64,000 nucleotides of DNA from Pseudomonas thermotolerans DSM 14292 (GCF_000364625.1 NZ_KB822611.1:29508-93507); one strand, 5' to 3'; numbered from the stretch's first letter, positions 1 to 8,013 are shown. Notes: generated from the sequence alone by a model not told the origin. Translations and numbers: made by a program.

Positions 1-89
1 CCAAGAACTCCATGCTCCTGCAGTCCGGCATCTCCATGCTGAAGCAGGCCGGCCAGATGCCGAGCATGGTCATGTCCCTGCTGGGCTGA
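1..89 (+). CDS. lafA: Lateral flagellin, C-terminal end (partial)
   Basis: The first 89 bases keep an open frame (codons from base 3) ending in TGA. The peptide reads KNSMLLQSGISMLKQAGQMP followed by SMVMSLLG. This is the helical D0 C-terminus of flagellins (the Q-x-x-x-S-M-L-x-Q-A-x-Q-x-P pattern). The start lies left of the window. Its position beside a lafZ-like regulator and opposite the fliD-motB block matches lateral (Laf) flagellin loci. A rho-independent terminator follows at once, so the flagellin is probably its own transcription unit. The assignment to lateral rather than polar flagellin is from context. Confidence 0.8.
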   Translation, partial: KNSMLLQSGISMLKQAGQMPSMVMSLLG

Positions 90-110
90 TCCCTCCCCGC
101 ATCACGACAG

Positions 111-137
111 CGCCCCGCATTCGCGGGGCGTTTTCGT
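111..137 (+). terminator. Rho-independent terminator after the flagellin gene
   Basis: CGCCCCGC and GCGGGGCG (111-118 and 123-130) form an 8-bp GC stem with a 4-nt ATTC loop, followed by TTTTCGTTT. It starts 22 bp after the flagellin stop. Confidence 0.9.
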
Positions 138-199
138 TTCGGGCTGGCAGGCGGCCTTTGATCAGAACCTTCGAAAACGACTAATCCGAAAGTAAAAAT

Positions 200-1138
200 G
201 TGACTTGCTCCACCATTTTCTTGACGCCAAAATGCCAGCCCATCGAAGGACCTGAAGCCCATGATCAAGCGAACGACCGTCCAAGAATGAACACCTCAAC
301 CGCAGCCTTGGTGCCTACCTTCCCTGCTGCAGACAGTTCCGGCCTGGTCATCCAGACCGGCCACGACGAATGCCAGGCGATCTTCTATCCAGCGTTCTAC
401 CAGTTGGTGATGAAACGATCCGGCCAGGAGGAAAAGGTCGAACTGGGCTACTCCGGCAGCCGTCTGCTCGAGCGTCTGCTGCAGACGCCCGGCACCGTGG
501 TATCCCGTGAGGAGCTGATGGAATATGCCTGGGCGGACCGGGTCGTCGGCCAGGGCAGCCTGAACCAGCAGATCTACACCCTGCGCCAGGTGCTCGGCGA
601 CGAGAAGAAGCGCGAGATCATCCAGACCCTGCCGCGCCGGGGCTACATGTTCAACCCGCGCTTTCTGGTGCCGGTGGTGCTGGACGAGCCCGAGCCGGAA
701 CCGCAGCCGTCTGTCAGCCCCGCCGCGGAAATGTTGCCGGCGATGCCTGTGCCGGAGGTGGCCGTCCGCAGCTCACAGCCGCCGCTGCGAACCGTGCTGG
801 TCCTGCTCCCGCTGGTGGTGGTCCTGGTCGCCTCGCTGGTCTACCAAGGCCTGACCGTGGCCGGGGTGCGCAGCAACCAGGTACAGTCCGGGCTGGCGAG
901 CATCGCCTACATCGCCGGAGATGGCATCACTCTGCCGCAACTGATGAACGAAACCAAGGAGCTCTCCGAGCGCATCGCCGGTCTGGCGGAGCAGCCGGTG
1001 GAGCTGGTCCTCGGCAAGGCCGCGGACTTCTACCAGCTGCTCTGCGCCCGCCCCGACGGCAGCGCCCGCTGGCTGATGGTGCAGGAAACCCAGCTGGCCT
1101 CCCTCGACGAAGCGACCCTGCGCAGGTGCTTGCCATGA
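200..1138 (+). CDS. lafZ: ToxR-like membrane-bound winged-helix regulator (LafZ-like)
   Basis: This is a 312-aa protein with an OmpR/PhoB-type winged-helix domain at about residues 82-152 (SLNQQIYTLRQVLGD, then TLPRRGYMFNP). A Pro/Glu-rich linker follows, then one membrane segment at 197-216 and a periplasmic C-terminal domain of about 95 residues. This is the ToxR/CadC plan: DNA binding in the cytoplasm, sensing across the membrane, no receiver domain. LafZ, of the same plan, sits next to lafA in Flag-2/lateral loci, as here. The start is uncertain: GTG at 200 or ATG at 287, neither with a strong ribosome site. The gene overlaps the next one as ATGA, so the two are co-translated. Likely role: control of flagellin or lateral flagellar genes (inferred). 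Confidence 0.75.
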   Translation: MTCSTIFLTPKCQPIEGPEAHDQANDRPRMNTSTAALVPTFPAADSSGLVIQTGHDECQAIFYPAFYQLVMKRSGQEEKVELGYSGSRLLERLLQTPGTVVSREELMEYAWADRVVGQGSLNQQIYTLRQVLGDEKKREIIQTLPRRGYMFNPRFLVPVVLDEPEPEPQPSVSPAAEMLPAMPVPEVAVRSSQPPLRTVLVLLPLVVVLVASLVYQGLTVAGVRSNQVQSGLASIAYIAGDGITLPQLMNETKELSERIAGLAEQPVELVLGKAADFYQLLCARPDGSARWLMVQETQLASLDEATLRRCLP

Positions 1139-1584
1139 CCAGCCGCAAGCAGTTGATCCTCGCTCTGGGCGGCGGCGTCCTGCTCGCCGCCGGCGCCATC
1201 GTCACCTGGCTGACCCTGCCGCCGACCACGGTGGATCTGGATGGCCGCTACGGCTCCCAGGGACAGGTTCGCCTCGGCAGCGGCGAAGTGCTCGACGCCA
1301 GCTACAGCATCCTGTTCACCGAGGGACGCTACTACGCCATGAGCCGCCAGGGCGACGTCATCGTGGAAACCTCGGGCAAGGTGGAGACGGACTGGCGTGG
1401 CGGCTACCGACTGCTGGTCGAGAAAGGCGACGTCACCGAGCTGAACGCACAGCTCGACAACAGCCTGCTGTTCAACCTGCTGTACAGCCGCCATCCGGGA
1501 GCGGTGATCCATCTGAAGCCGCTGTATGCCGCCTGTCTTTACGCCCAAGAGACCCAGCAGGTGTATTGCGCAAACAACCCCTGA
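1135..1584 (+). CDS. Small membrane-anchored periplasmic protein, ToxS-like partner of the regulator
   Basis: This 149-aa protein uses ATG 1135, which overlaps the TGA of the upstream gene. One N-terminal membrane segment (about residues 5-27) is followed by a periplasmic domain with beta-type segments (LDGRYGSQGQVRL, YRLLVEKGDV). Size, topology and overlap with a ToxR-like gene match ToxS, the effector that stabilises ToxR. The segment ETSGKVETDWRGGYRLLVEK resembles the ToxS region around its GKW motif, but the similarity is weak and is judged by eye. Two cysteines near the C-terminus (YAACLYAQ, VYCANN) could form a disulfide. I infer that it modulates the LafZ-like sensor. Confidence 0.55.
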   Translation: MTSRKQLILALGGGVLLAAGAIVTWLTLPPTTVDLDGRYGSQGQVRLGSGEVLDASYSILFTEGRYYAMSRQGDVIVETSGKVETDWRGGYRLLVEKGDVTELNAQLDNSLLFNLLYSRHPGAVIHLKPLYAACLYAQETQQVYCANNP

Positions 1585-1622
1585 GCCTGCGCCCGCTTTC
1601 CCCACCGAAACGACTCGCGCCA

Positions 1623-1650
1623 CCGGGCTCTCGAGATGACGAGAGTCCGG
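1623..1650. terminator. Hairpin between convergent regulator operon and motB
   Basis: CCGGGCTCTCG (1623-1633) pairs with CGAGAGTCCGG (1640-1650), an 11-bp stem with one G-T pair and a 6-nt loop. It lies between two convergent genes. There is no strong U-tract, so it may act in both directions or only as an mRNA end. Confidence 0.55.
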
Positions 1651-1666
1651 CGACGCGATCGCGCGC

Positions 1667-2590
1667 TTACAGAGCGCTCTTCCGTACCGGAGCGACGAAC
1701 TCGGTGCCGTCGTTCGAATAACGGGCCTGGGCGCTGCCGTTACCGAACAGCTCGCGATACAGCTCTTCCGCGTGGGTGGTGAGGAGCAGTAGCTCGATGC
1801 GACGGTTGGCGCCGTTCTCCGGATCCTCCGGCAGCAGCGGCATGACGTCCGCCTGAGCCGCCACCTGAAGGATGCCGGCAGGCGGCAGGCCGGCATCGAC
1901 CAGCACGTTGCGCGCGCGCAAAGCGCGCTCGCCGGACAGGTTCCAGTTGTTGTAACCGGTCTTGCCGCGATAGGGCACCGCATCGGTGTGGCCGCTGATG
2001 ATCAGCTTGTTGTCCACCTTCGCCAGCACCTCGGCCAGAGACCTGAGCAGGGTACGGAAATGCGGGTCGAGATCGGCACTGCCACGCGGGAACATGAAGC
2101 GCTTCTGGTCATCCTTGATGAGGATGCGCAGGCCCTGGGGCACCACCTCGATCTCCACGTTGGCCATGGCGTCCACCTTGAGCGCCACCATCTCCATCAG
2201 CCTGGCCAGCTGCTGCATCTGCGCCGGCGTTTCGTAGTGCTGGCGTTCCGCCTCGGCCTCGCCATCCTGCTTCCGGATCTGCTCCGTCTTGCGCGGCGGC
2301 GCCGGCGGCAGCCCGTCCAGCTCCAGCGGAGTGTTGCTGGTGCCGTCGAAGACCCCGGCACCACCGTCCACCACTGGGTTGTTGTCCTGGTCGCTGTTCG
2401 AGGGGTTGTGCAGCTCCTGGCGCGGGTTGACGATCCAGAGCACCATGAACAGCGCCATCATCGCCATGGTGAAGTCGGCGAAGGCCACCTTCCAGGCACC
2501 GCCGTGCTCGTCGTCGTGGCCCTTCTTGGAGCGCCGCTTGACGATGATCTCCTCGCTGTCCTTGTTGCCGCCGCGCTTCTTCAGGCTCAT
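1667..2590 (-). CDS. motB: Flagellar stator protein MotB (LafU-like)
   Basis: This 307-aa protein has a short basic cytoplasmic N-terminus and one membrane helix (WKVAFADFTMAMMALFMVLWIV). Asp39 in AFADF corresponds to the ion-binding aspartate of MotB. The C-terminal OmpA-like peptidoglycan-binding domain (about residues 165-285) carries SGHTDAVPYRG, LSGERALRARNVL and GANRRIEL. With MotA it forms the stator that drives rotation. It overlaps motA by 4 bp. Having its own motAB at the end of the fli block is typical of lateral (lafTU) loci rather than polar ones. Coupling to protons rather than sodium is likely but not proven by this sequence. Confidence 0.92.
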   Translation of the reverse strand: MSLKKRGGNKDSEEIIVKRRSKKGHDDEHGGAWKVAFADFTMAMMALFMVLWIVNPRQELHNPSNSDQDNNPVVDGGAGVFDGTSNTPLELDGLPPAPPRKTEQIRKQDGEAEAERQHYETPAQMQQLARLMEMVALKVDAMANVEIEVVPQGLRILIKDDQKRFMFPRGSADLDPHFRTLLRSLAEVLAKVDNKLIISGHTDAVPYRGKTGYNNWNLSGERALRARNVLVDAGLPPAGILQVAAQADVMPLLPEDPENGANRRIELLLLTTHAEELYRELFGNGSAQARYSNDGTEFVAPVRKSAL

Positions 2591-3462
2591 GCCACAGCGT
2601 CCCTCTCATCCTCGAACTGGTTGACCCAGATCTCGAGCTGCTTGAAGGCCGGTTTGACGTCCTGCTCGATCAGCTTGCGTCCGGCGTCCACGGCCAGCAG
2701 GGTCGGCTTGCCGGCCACGTGGGCGACCAGGGTGGTGCGCACGCATTCCAGCGCCGAGAGCTCGGTCTTGACCCGCTGCGACATGGCGTTGGAGAGCGGC
2801 TCCATCAGGCAGTAGCAGCAGAAGATGCCGAGGAAGGTGCCCACCAGCGCCGCGGCTACGTGGGCCCCCACGTCGGCCACCGAACCACCGATGTTGCCCA
2901 TGGTGATGATGATGCCCATGATCGCCGCCAGGATGCCGAAGCCCGGCATGGCCTCGCCCACCTTGTGCAGCGACTTGGAGGGCAGCAGCAGCGCCTGCTC
3001 CATGGCATCCAGCTCCTGGTCGAGGAAGTTCTCCAGCTCGTGGGCGCTGATCTTGCCCATGGCCATCAGGCGGAAGTTGTCGGCGATGAAGGCCATCAGG
3101 TTCCTTTCCTGGAGGATCAGCGGGTACTTGGCGAACACCTCGCTCTGCTCCGGTTCCTCGATGTGCTCGTCGAGGACCTTGAGGCCGCCCACCTCGACCA
3201 TCTCCAGCAGCTCGTAGAGCAGCATCAGCAGCTGTCGCTGGAACTCCTCGCCCCGGTGCTTGTAGAAGAACACGCCCTTGATCTGCGAGCACATCTCCAA
3301 CAGCACTTCCTTGGGGTTGCCGACGATCAGGCTGCCGAGGCCGGCCCCCAGGATGATGACGGCCTCCGCAGGCTGCCACAGCACGGCCAGGTCGCCATGG
3401 GCGAGCAGATAGCCCCCCAGCACGCAGATGACGATGATCAGCGCTCCCAATACCTTCTGCAC
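2587..3462 (-). CDS. motA: Flagellar stator protein MotA (LafT-like)
   Basis: This 291-aa protein has the MotA layout: two N-terminal membrane helices (KVLGALIIVICVLGGYLLAHG, VIILGAGLGSLIVGN), a large cytoplasmic loop, then helices carrying the signature MPGFGILAAIMGIIITMG and VGTFLGIFCCYCLMEPL. The loop interacts with FliG and the membrane part forms the ion channel with MotB. The start is GTG, 3 bp after the fliA stop, and the stop overlaps motB, so the order fliA-motA-motB is translationally coupled. The length is normal for the family. Confidence 0.93.
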   Translation of the reverse strand: MQKVLGALIIVICVLGGYLLAHGDLAVLWQPAEAVIILGAGLGSLIVGNPKEVLLEMCSQIKGVFFYKHRGEEFQRQLLMLLYELLEMVEVGGLKVLDEHIEEPEQSEVFAKYPLILQERNLMAFIADNFRLMAMGKISAHELENFLDQELDAMEQALLLPSKSLHKVGEAMPGFGILAAIMGIIITMGNIGGSVADVGAHVAAALVGTFLGIFCCYCLMEPLSNAMSQRVKTELSALECVRTTLVAHVAGKPTLLAVDAGRKLIEQDVKPAFKQLEIWVNQFEDERDAVA

Positions 3463-3465
3463 GGT

Positions 3466-4194
3466 TCAGTTTCTCTCGGTCAGGTAACGGCAGGCCTTGT
3501 TGAGGGCCTGCTTGCTCAGTTGACATACCCGGGCGTCGCTCACTTCGAGCACCAGGGCGATTTCCTTGAGGCTCAGCTCGTACTGGTAGTAGAGCGTCAG
3601 CACCAGGCGCTCACGCTCGTCCAGCTGGCTCAGCGCCTGGGTCAGCAGGCGCTCCTTGATGACCCGCTCCTCGATCCCCGTCTCGTTGCTGGCGAACTGG
3701 TCGTGGCCGTCCTGCAGCAGCGCATCCAGGCTTTCGATGGCCTCCGACGACTCGGCCAGCAGGAACGCCTGGTAGCCCTGCTCGTCGAGACCTGTGTATT
3801 CGAGGATCTCCGCCTCGCTCGGCACCCGCCCCAGCTGGCGGGTCAGCTTGCGGATCTCGTCGCGGGTGCGGTGCACCTGCTGACGCACCTGCCGCGGCCG
3901 CCAGTCCAGACGACGCAGTTCGTCGAGGATGGCCCCGCGGATGCGCAGCGCCGCGAAGCTGGCGAAGTGCTCATCCGGGGTGCCATAGCGGCGCAGCCCT
4001 TCCAGCAGCCCCATCAGACCGATCTGCTCCATGTCCTCCCGATCGAGCACCTGGTTGGCCTGCAGGGAGAGCTGGCCGACGATGCGTTTGACCAGTGGCA
4101 GGTACTGCATCAGCCACTGCTGCTCGGCCCCCGGGGCGAACAGCAGGTGTTCTTCCTGGGCAACGGCATGCTCGAAGTCGATGGCTGCGTTCAT
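3466..4194 (-). CDS. fliA: Flagellar sigma-28 factor (LafS-like FliA)
   Basis: This 242-aa protein has sigma-70 family regions in order: region 2 (LVKRIVGQLSLQANQVLDRED, MGLLEGLRRYG), region 3 (RRLDWRPRQVRQQVHRTRDE) and region 4 (ALSQLDERERLVLTLYYQYEL followed by LSLKEIALVLEVSDARVCQL). This matches FliA/RpoF, which transcribes late flagellar genes once FlgM has been exported. Its place between fliL and motAB is the lafF-lafS-lafT order of lateral systems. A second FliA for a polar flagellum is expected elsewhere in the genome. The likely anti-sigma partner is flgM at 8603-8896. Confidence 0.92.
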   Translation of the reverse strand: MNAAIDFEHAVAQEEHLLFAPGAEQQWLMQYLPLVKRIVGQLSLQANQVLDREDMEQIGLMGLLEGLRRYGTPDEHFASFAALRIRGAILDELRRLDWRPRQVRQQVHRTRDEIRKLTRQLGRVPSEAEILEYTGLDEQGYQAFLLAESSEAIESLDALLQDGHDQFASNETGIEERVIKERLLTQALSQLDERERLVLTLYYQYELSLKEIALVLEVSDARVCQLSKQALNKACRYLTERN

Positions 4195-4202
4195 GGCCGG
4201 AC

Positions 4203-4718
4203 CTACTGGACGATCAGCTTGCTGACCAGCACGTGCTTGAAGGGCGTGGCCACCCGACGGCTGGCGAAGTCACTGAGCAGCGCCTTCTCGAGGCCGGCTT
4301 GCAGCTCGGGGATCGACTTGCCGCGCAGCTCCTCGAACTTCAGGGCCGACAGGTAAGCCACCGCTGAGTTGCGCACCATGGGGTCGATCAGGTCCAGCTT
4401 GCGGCGGTCGGTCTCCAGATCGGCCTGCAGCACCAGGTCAAGCACGAAGTAATGCTCACGATCCTCGCCGGGCAGGCTGACGATGACCTTGTTGATCGGG
4501 AAGAACAGGTATTCCGCAGGCTCGCCACCCTCCTCCGGCGCCTCGCCCGCGACAGAGGACTCGTCCTCGCCGGCGGCGACCGGAGCCTGGACGGCCTGGG
4601 CCGGTGCGCTCTTGCCCGAAACCAGCGGCTTGAGCAGCTGGTAGTTGAGCAGCACGCCGCCGGCGGCGATCGCCGTGTTGAGGAGCAGGATTAGCAACAG
4701 GATGCGCTGCATCGTCAT
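4203..4718 (-). CDS. fliL: Flagellar basal body-associated protein FliL (LafF-like)
   Basis: This 171-aa protein has an N-terminal membrane anchor (ILLLILLLNTAIAAGGVLL), an Ala/Glu-rich linker, and a periplasmic FliL domain (YLFFPINKVIVSLPGEDREHYFVLDLVLQ, then RKLDLIDPMVRNSAVAYLSAL). FliL surrounds the stator and supports torque or swarming. It ends 8 bp before fliA. The C-terminus GVATPFKHVLVSKLIVQ-like ending fits the family. Confidence 0.85.
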   Translation of the reverse strand: MTMQRILLLILLLNTAIAAGGVLLNYQLLKPLVSGKSAPAQAVQAPVAAGEDESSVAGEAPEEGGEPAEYLFFPINKVIVSLPGEDREHYFVLDLVLQADLETDRRKLDLIDPMVRNSAVAYLSALKFEELRGKSIPELQAGLEKALLSDFASRRVATPFKHVLVSKLIVQ

Positions 4719-4775
4719 GACGGGTTCTCGTTCCTGGATCTATCGAATGGGTTCCATGGCCGGGCAGTCGCCCGG

Positions 4776-5858
4776 CTAGACGGTGACCAGCACGTCGCTG
4801 GTCCGGGCGGCCGCCTTGCCGCCCTCCTCGACCACGCTGGCGGCCCGCACCGGTTCATCGGCCAGTTGCACCATCGCCTCACGGCGCGACTGCTGGCGAC
4901 CAGAGTGGCCATCCGCGGCGACCTGGACCTCCACCTGCACGAAGTGCTGGCCGGTCAGCTCCTGGCGCAGCCGCTCGCTGGTCTGCTGCACCAGGCGGGC
5001 AACCTCGCTCTGCCCCGCGGTGATCTGCACGTTGAGACGACCTGACTCGTGGCTGAGGAGGATCTCCAGGCTGCCCAGCTCCGGGGGGTCGAGGCGGATG
5101 CTGGCCTGCTGGACGTTGCTGCGCAGCTGCAGCTCGACGCTCTCGCGCAGAGCGTTGAGCATCTGCTCGCCCCACTTGGCCTCGGGGGCCTGCAGGACCA
5201 GGCGCTGCTCCAGCGGCGTCGCGGCGGCCTGGGTCGGCTGGGCCTGGCCGGCGAGCGGCGCTGCGGAAGGCTGGGTGAGCTGCAGGGCCGCAACCTCGGG
5301 CTGGCCGGACAACGGCGCGTCAGGCAGCTCGATGGCCAGCGGCTGAGCCACTGCCTGCAGCGGCACCGGTGCGATCGAGGCATCGGCCAGTGCCGGCTGA
5401 TGCTGCGGCAGCTGGACCGCCGGGCCCCGGCTCTGGTGCTCGCCAGAGATTCCTCGCTGCGGTTCGACCAGCGCGGCCTGCGCCTGCGGCAGCATTGGCA
5501 ACTGCGTCTCCTGGGGTGGAAGATCGCCGTCGACAGCCGCCTGCGGCTGCGCCTCGCGGGCCTGGATGTTCAGCGCCTGCTGGTCGAGCATGATCAGCAA
5601 CCATTGCCCGGCATCCGGCACCTCCACGCCGGCCAGCTCGGCAGGTTGTTCGAGCTCGGCCCGCGGCGGCGCCGGCAGTTCCGTGGTCGCCGACAGCTGC
5701 CACGGCCCAACTGGCAGGGTCTCTTCCGCGCTCAGCGCCAACTGCTCGCCAAAGTCCCCGCCCGGCACCGCGCCGTCGAGCAGGCCGGTCAGCTCGGCGC
5801 TGGCCTGAGGCGCGGCCTGTCCCTCGCCGGCCGCCCCGCTGCGGACAGCCTGCGTCAT
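4776..5858 (-). CDS. fliK: Flagellar hook-length control protein FliK (LafE-like)
   Basis: I use ATG 5858 (MTQAVRSG), 14 bp after the fliT stop, rather than an upstream in-frame ATG at 5969 inside fliT. The protein is about 360 aa. The N-terminal two thirds is low-complexity Ala/Gln/Pro/Leu-rich, typical of the FliK ruler part. The C-terminal Flg_hook domain is clear: LRSNVQQASIRLDPPELGSL, then EILLSHESGRLNVQITAGQSEVARLVQQT. This switches the export apparatus from hook to filament substrates once the hook is complete. Confidence 0.88.
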   Translation of the reverse strand: MTQAVRSGAAGEGQAAPQASAELTGLLDGAVPGGDFGEQLALSAEETLPVGPWQLSATTELPAPPRAELEQPAELAGVEVPDAGQWLLIMLDQQALNIQAREAQPQAAVDGDLPPQETQLPMLPQAQAALVEPQRGISGEHQSRGPAVQLPQHQPALADASIAPVPLQAVAQPLAIELPDAPLSGQPEVAALQLTQPSAAPLAGQAQPTQAAATPLEQRLVLQAPEAKWGEQMLNALRESVELQLRSNVQQASIRLDPPELGSLEILLSHESGRLNVQITAGQSEVARLVQQTSERLRQELTGQHFVQVEVQVAADGHSGRQQSRREAMVQLADEPVRAASVVEEGGKAAARTSDVLVTV

Positions 5859-5872
5859 CACCTGAACAACCA

Positions 5873-6184
5873 CTATCTTCCACCCTGCATCAGTTCGATC
5901 TGCGTATAGGCCGAACGACCCTCGGCGTATTCCAGATGCGTCAGCAGCAGGCGCCGCAGACGCTCGCACTCTTCGGCGCAGGCCGCCCGCGCCCGGCCGT
6001 GCAGCTCCTGCAGGCGACGCTTGGCCTGCAGCAGGTCGGCATCCGGCTCGCCGAGGCCGGACAGGCGCTGGAGGTGGGCGCGAATGGCCTGATCGACCTC
6101 GCCGAGTTGCCGCCAGTCACGCCTCTCCAGCACCTCGGCGAGGCGCTGGTAGAGCGCGCGGGACTCAGCGACGACGGGCCGCAT
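5873..6184 (-). CDS. fliT: Flagellar export chaperone FliT-like protein (LafD-like)
   Basis: This 103-aa, mostly helical, charged protein (RALYQRLAEVLERRDWRQLGEVDQAIRAHLQ; ERLRRLLLTHLEYAEGRSAY) lies directly after fliS, overlapping it by 20 bp. FliT proteins are short helical chaperones of the cap protein FliD and are poorly conserved, so the call rests on size, composition and position (the lafD slot). No membrane segment or signal peptide is seen. Confidence 0.65.
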   Translation of the reverse strand: MRPVVAESRALYQRLAEVLERRDWRQLGEVDQAIRAHLQRLSGLGEPDADLLQAKRRLQELHGRARAACAEECERLRRLLLTHLEYAEGRSAYTQIELMQGGR

Positions 6185-6566
6185 TGACGCCTTCCCAGCC
6201 TTCGCGGATCACCTTGACGAGTTCCACCACCTCGTCCAGCCCTTCCAGGGACAGGGTCACGCTGACGTCGGAGAGACGGTAGATGCAGTAGTCGTACAGA
6301 CGCGCCAGGCTCTGCACCACCTCGCCGCCCTCCTCGTAATCCAGCGCGCTGCTGAGGCCGCCGAGGATGTTCAGGCACTTCTCTAGGGACTGCCCCTTCT
6401 GCTGGTAGCGCTTGGCCTCGATGTGGCCGCGCGCCCGGGCCAGTTCGTCGAGCAGGCCGTCGAACAGCACCAGGACCAGCTCGTAGGGGGAAGCCGCGGC
6501 GGCGCGGGCTTCCAGATCGATGGTGCGATAGCTGTCGTAGCTCTCGTTCAGGCTGTAGTTGCTCAT
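6165..6566 (-). CDS. fliS: Flagellin chaperone FliS (LafC-like)
   Basis: This 133-aa protein carries the FliS core: SYRTIDLEARAAAASPYELVLVLFDGLLDELARARGHI and KCLNILGGLSSALDYEEGGEVVQSLARLYDYCIYRLS. FliS binds the flagellin C-terminus in the cytoplasm and stops early polymerisation. The start overlaps the fliD stop by 4 bp. Confidence 0.92.
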   Translation of the reverse strand: MSNYSLNESYDSYRTIDLEARAAAASPYELVLVLFDGLLDELARARGHIEAKRYQQKGQSLEKCLNILGGLSSALDYEEGGEVVQSLARLYDYCIYRLSDVSVTLSLEGLDEVVELVKVIREGWEGVNAARRR

Positions 6567-7858
6567 GTAAACATCCCGGCGGTCTGCTCCATGGTGGCCA
6601 TGGTCTGCATCAGGTTGGTGTACTGCTTCAGGTAGCGGCTGTAGTACATGTCGTACTGCTTCTGGATGGTGTCGAACTGCTCATCGATGCGTTTGAGCAT
6701 GCTGTTCAAGCTTTCCTTGCGGTTCTTCAGCACGCCGTTGGTGCTGTTGGTGTACACGGCAAGGTTCTTGTCCAGGGTCTCCAGCAGGTTGCCCTTGCCG
6801 GAAAACAGCTTGTCGAACCCTTCCGGATCGGCGGCGATGGCCTTCTCGAAGCGGGTGCTGTCGATGGTCAGCTTGCCGCTGCGATCGGCACTGATGCCGA
6901 AGTCGACCAGACTCTTGCCGCCGAACGAGGTGCGGATCAGTTGGTTGAGCATGCTCTCGATGGAGCGCACGCTGGAGTCGCCGGCCAGGGCACCGCGCCT
7001 GCTGTCCTCGCTGCCACTGGCGGTCAGCGTGTCGAAGGTGCTCATCAGGGTGTTGAAGGCGTTGATGAAGGTGTTGGCCTTGTCCTGGGTGGCCTTCTGG
7101 TCCTTGTCGATGCTCACGGTCAGCGGCGCCTCGCCGCTCTGGTGCACCTGGGTGAAGGTCAGGCTGACGCCGGTGATGATGTCCTCGAAGGTATTGCTGG
7201 AGTTGGTGAGCTTCATGCCGCCCTCGCCCCCCAGGTAGACCTCTGCATCGCGAGCCGGCGAGAGCGGCTGGCTGCCGTCCCAGGCGCTCTGCACGGCGGC
7301 ATTGGTACTCGACAGGCTGATCTCGTTGACCTTGCCGCTCTTCTCGCTGGCCAACACCAGGGAGACCTCACCATTGCTGCGCACCAGGGTGGCCTTCACG
7401 CCGGTATTGTCCTCGGCGGCATTGATCGCCTTGGCCAGGTCGGCCAGGCTGGTGATGCCGTCCATGTTCACGGTGAAGCTTTCACCGTTCTGGGTGAGGG
7501 TCAGCGAGCCGCTGCCGGTGAGATCGGAATCCTTCAGGCCGTTCAACGCCTGCTGGTGGGCGCTGGCCAGCTGCTTGACGAAGAACTGGTAGCTGCCGGA
7601 CAGGGCGGTGGGCGAGACGCTGGCGGTGGCCATGCCCTCCTTGCTGAAGGTGGCACTGTTGACCAGCAGGCTGCCATTGGACTTGAGACCGGAAGCCGCG
7701 CTCTTGAAGGTCTTCAGCGCGCTGTCCAGCTTGGTCACCGCGTCCAGCTGCGACTGGTAGGAAGTCTGGTTGCGCTGGGCCTTCGCCTGCGCCGCCTGCA
7801 CGTCGTAGCTGGCCAGCTGGGTGGCCATCTGCTGTACGTAATCCGAATCGATTGCCAT
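6563..7858 (-). CDS. fliD: Flagellar filament cap protein FliD (LafB-like)
   Basis: The start is ATG 7858 (MAIDSDYVQQMATQLASYD), 431 aa, preceded by AAGAGGA. An in-frame ATG at 7963 lies upstream of the sigma-54 promoter and is excluded. The N-terminal FliD domain holds QLDAVTKLDSALKTFKSAASGL and SATFSKEGMATASVSP. A flagellin-IN-type repeat region follows, then a C-terminal helical domain (ILKNR-like segment GVLKNRKESLNSMLKRIDEQ, YSRYLKQYTNLMQTMATMEQT). FliD caps the growing filament. It leads the fliD-S-T-K-L-A-motA-motB block. Confidence 0.92.
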   Translation of the reverse strand: MAIDSDYVQQMATQLASYDVQAAQAKAQRNQTSYQSQLDAVTKLDSALKTFKSAASGLKSNGSLLVNSATFSKEGMATASVSPTALSGSYQFFVKQLASAHQQALNGLKDSDLTGSGSLTLTQNGESFTVNMDGITSLADLAKAINAAEDNTGVKATLVRSNGEVSLVLASEKSGKVNEISLSSTNAAVQSAWDGSQPLSPARDAEVYLGGEGGMKLTNSSNTFEDIITGVSLTFTQVHQSGEAPLTVSIDKDQKATQDKANTFINAFNTLMSTFDTLTASGSEDSRRGALAGDSSVRSIESMLNQLIRTSFGGKSLVDFGISADRSGKLTIDSTRFEKAIAADPEGFDKLFSGKGNLLETLDKNLAVYTNSTNGVLKNRKESLNSMLKRIDEQFDTIQKQYDMYYSRYLKQYTNLMQTMATMEQTAGMFT

Positions 7859-7884
7859 GGAAATATCCTCTTTCGCCTGCTTGA

Positions 7885-7899
7885 GCAATAAGGGTGCCA
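7885..7899 (-). promoter_or_regulatory. Sigma-54 promoter of the fliD block
   Basis: Read on the minus strand the sequence is TGGCAC-CCTTA-TTGC, with T before it (TTGGCAC) and T after it (TTGCT). This is a full match to the -24/-12 sigma-54 consensus with correct GG-N10-GC spacing. The transcription start would fall near 7873, giving a leader of about 15 nt carrying the fliD ribosome site. Confidence 0.88.
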
Positions 7900-7945
7900 A
7901 CTGCTGAAAGCCGCATTCCAGAGCGGTTCTCCGCCAATCGCGGGT

Positions 7946-8013
7946 GAAAGGGAATTTCCGCATCGGGCTTTCCAGAGACCATGCGGAAACGCTCCTTCCG
8001 CCCGGACGGAAGG
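7946..8013 (-). promoter_or_regulatory. Putative upstream activator element of the fliD promoter
   Basis: Three parts lie 47-114 bp upstream of the -24 box. The minus strand at 7946-7964 reads GATGCGGAAATTCCCTTTC. GCGGAA-N7-TTCCGC sits at 7983-8001. CCTTCCG-N6-CGGAAGG sits at 7994-8013. The same parts recur upstream of the flgB sigma-54 promoter at 20052-20102. Distance and symmetry suit binding of a LafK/FleQ-type sigma-54 activator (inferred). The remaining fliD-flgN spacer (8014-8168) shows no gene that I can support. Confidence 0.55.

Noticed and set aside
7856-7963. Longer fliD start at ATG 7963
   Set aside because: It lies upstream of the sigma-54 promoter (7885-7899), and the added residues include the activator element. 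ATG 7858 has AAGAGGA and the known FliD N-terminus.
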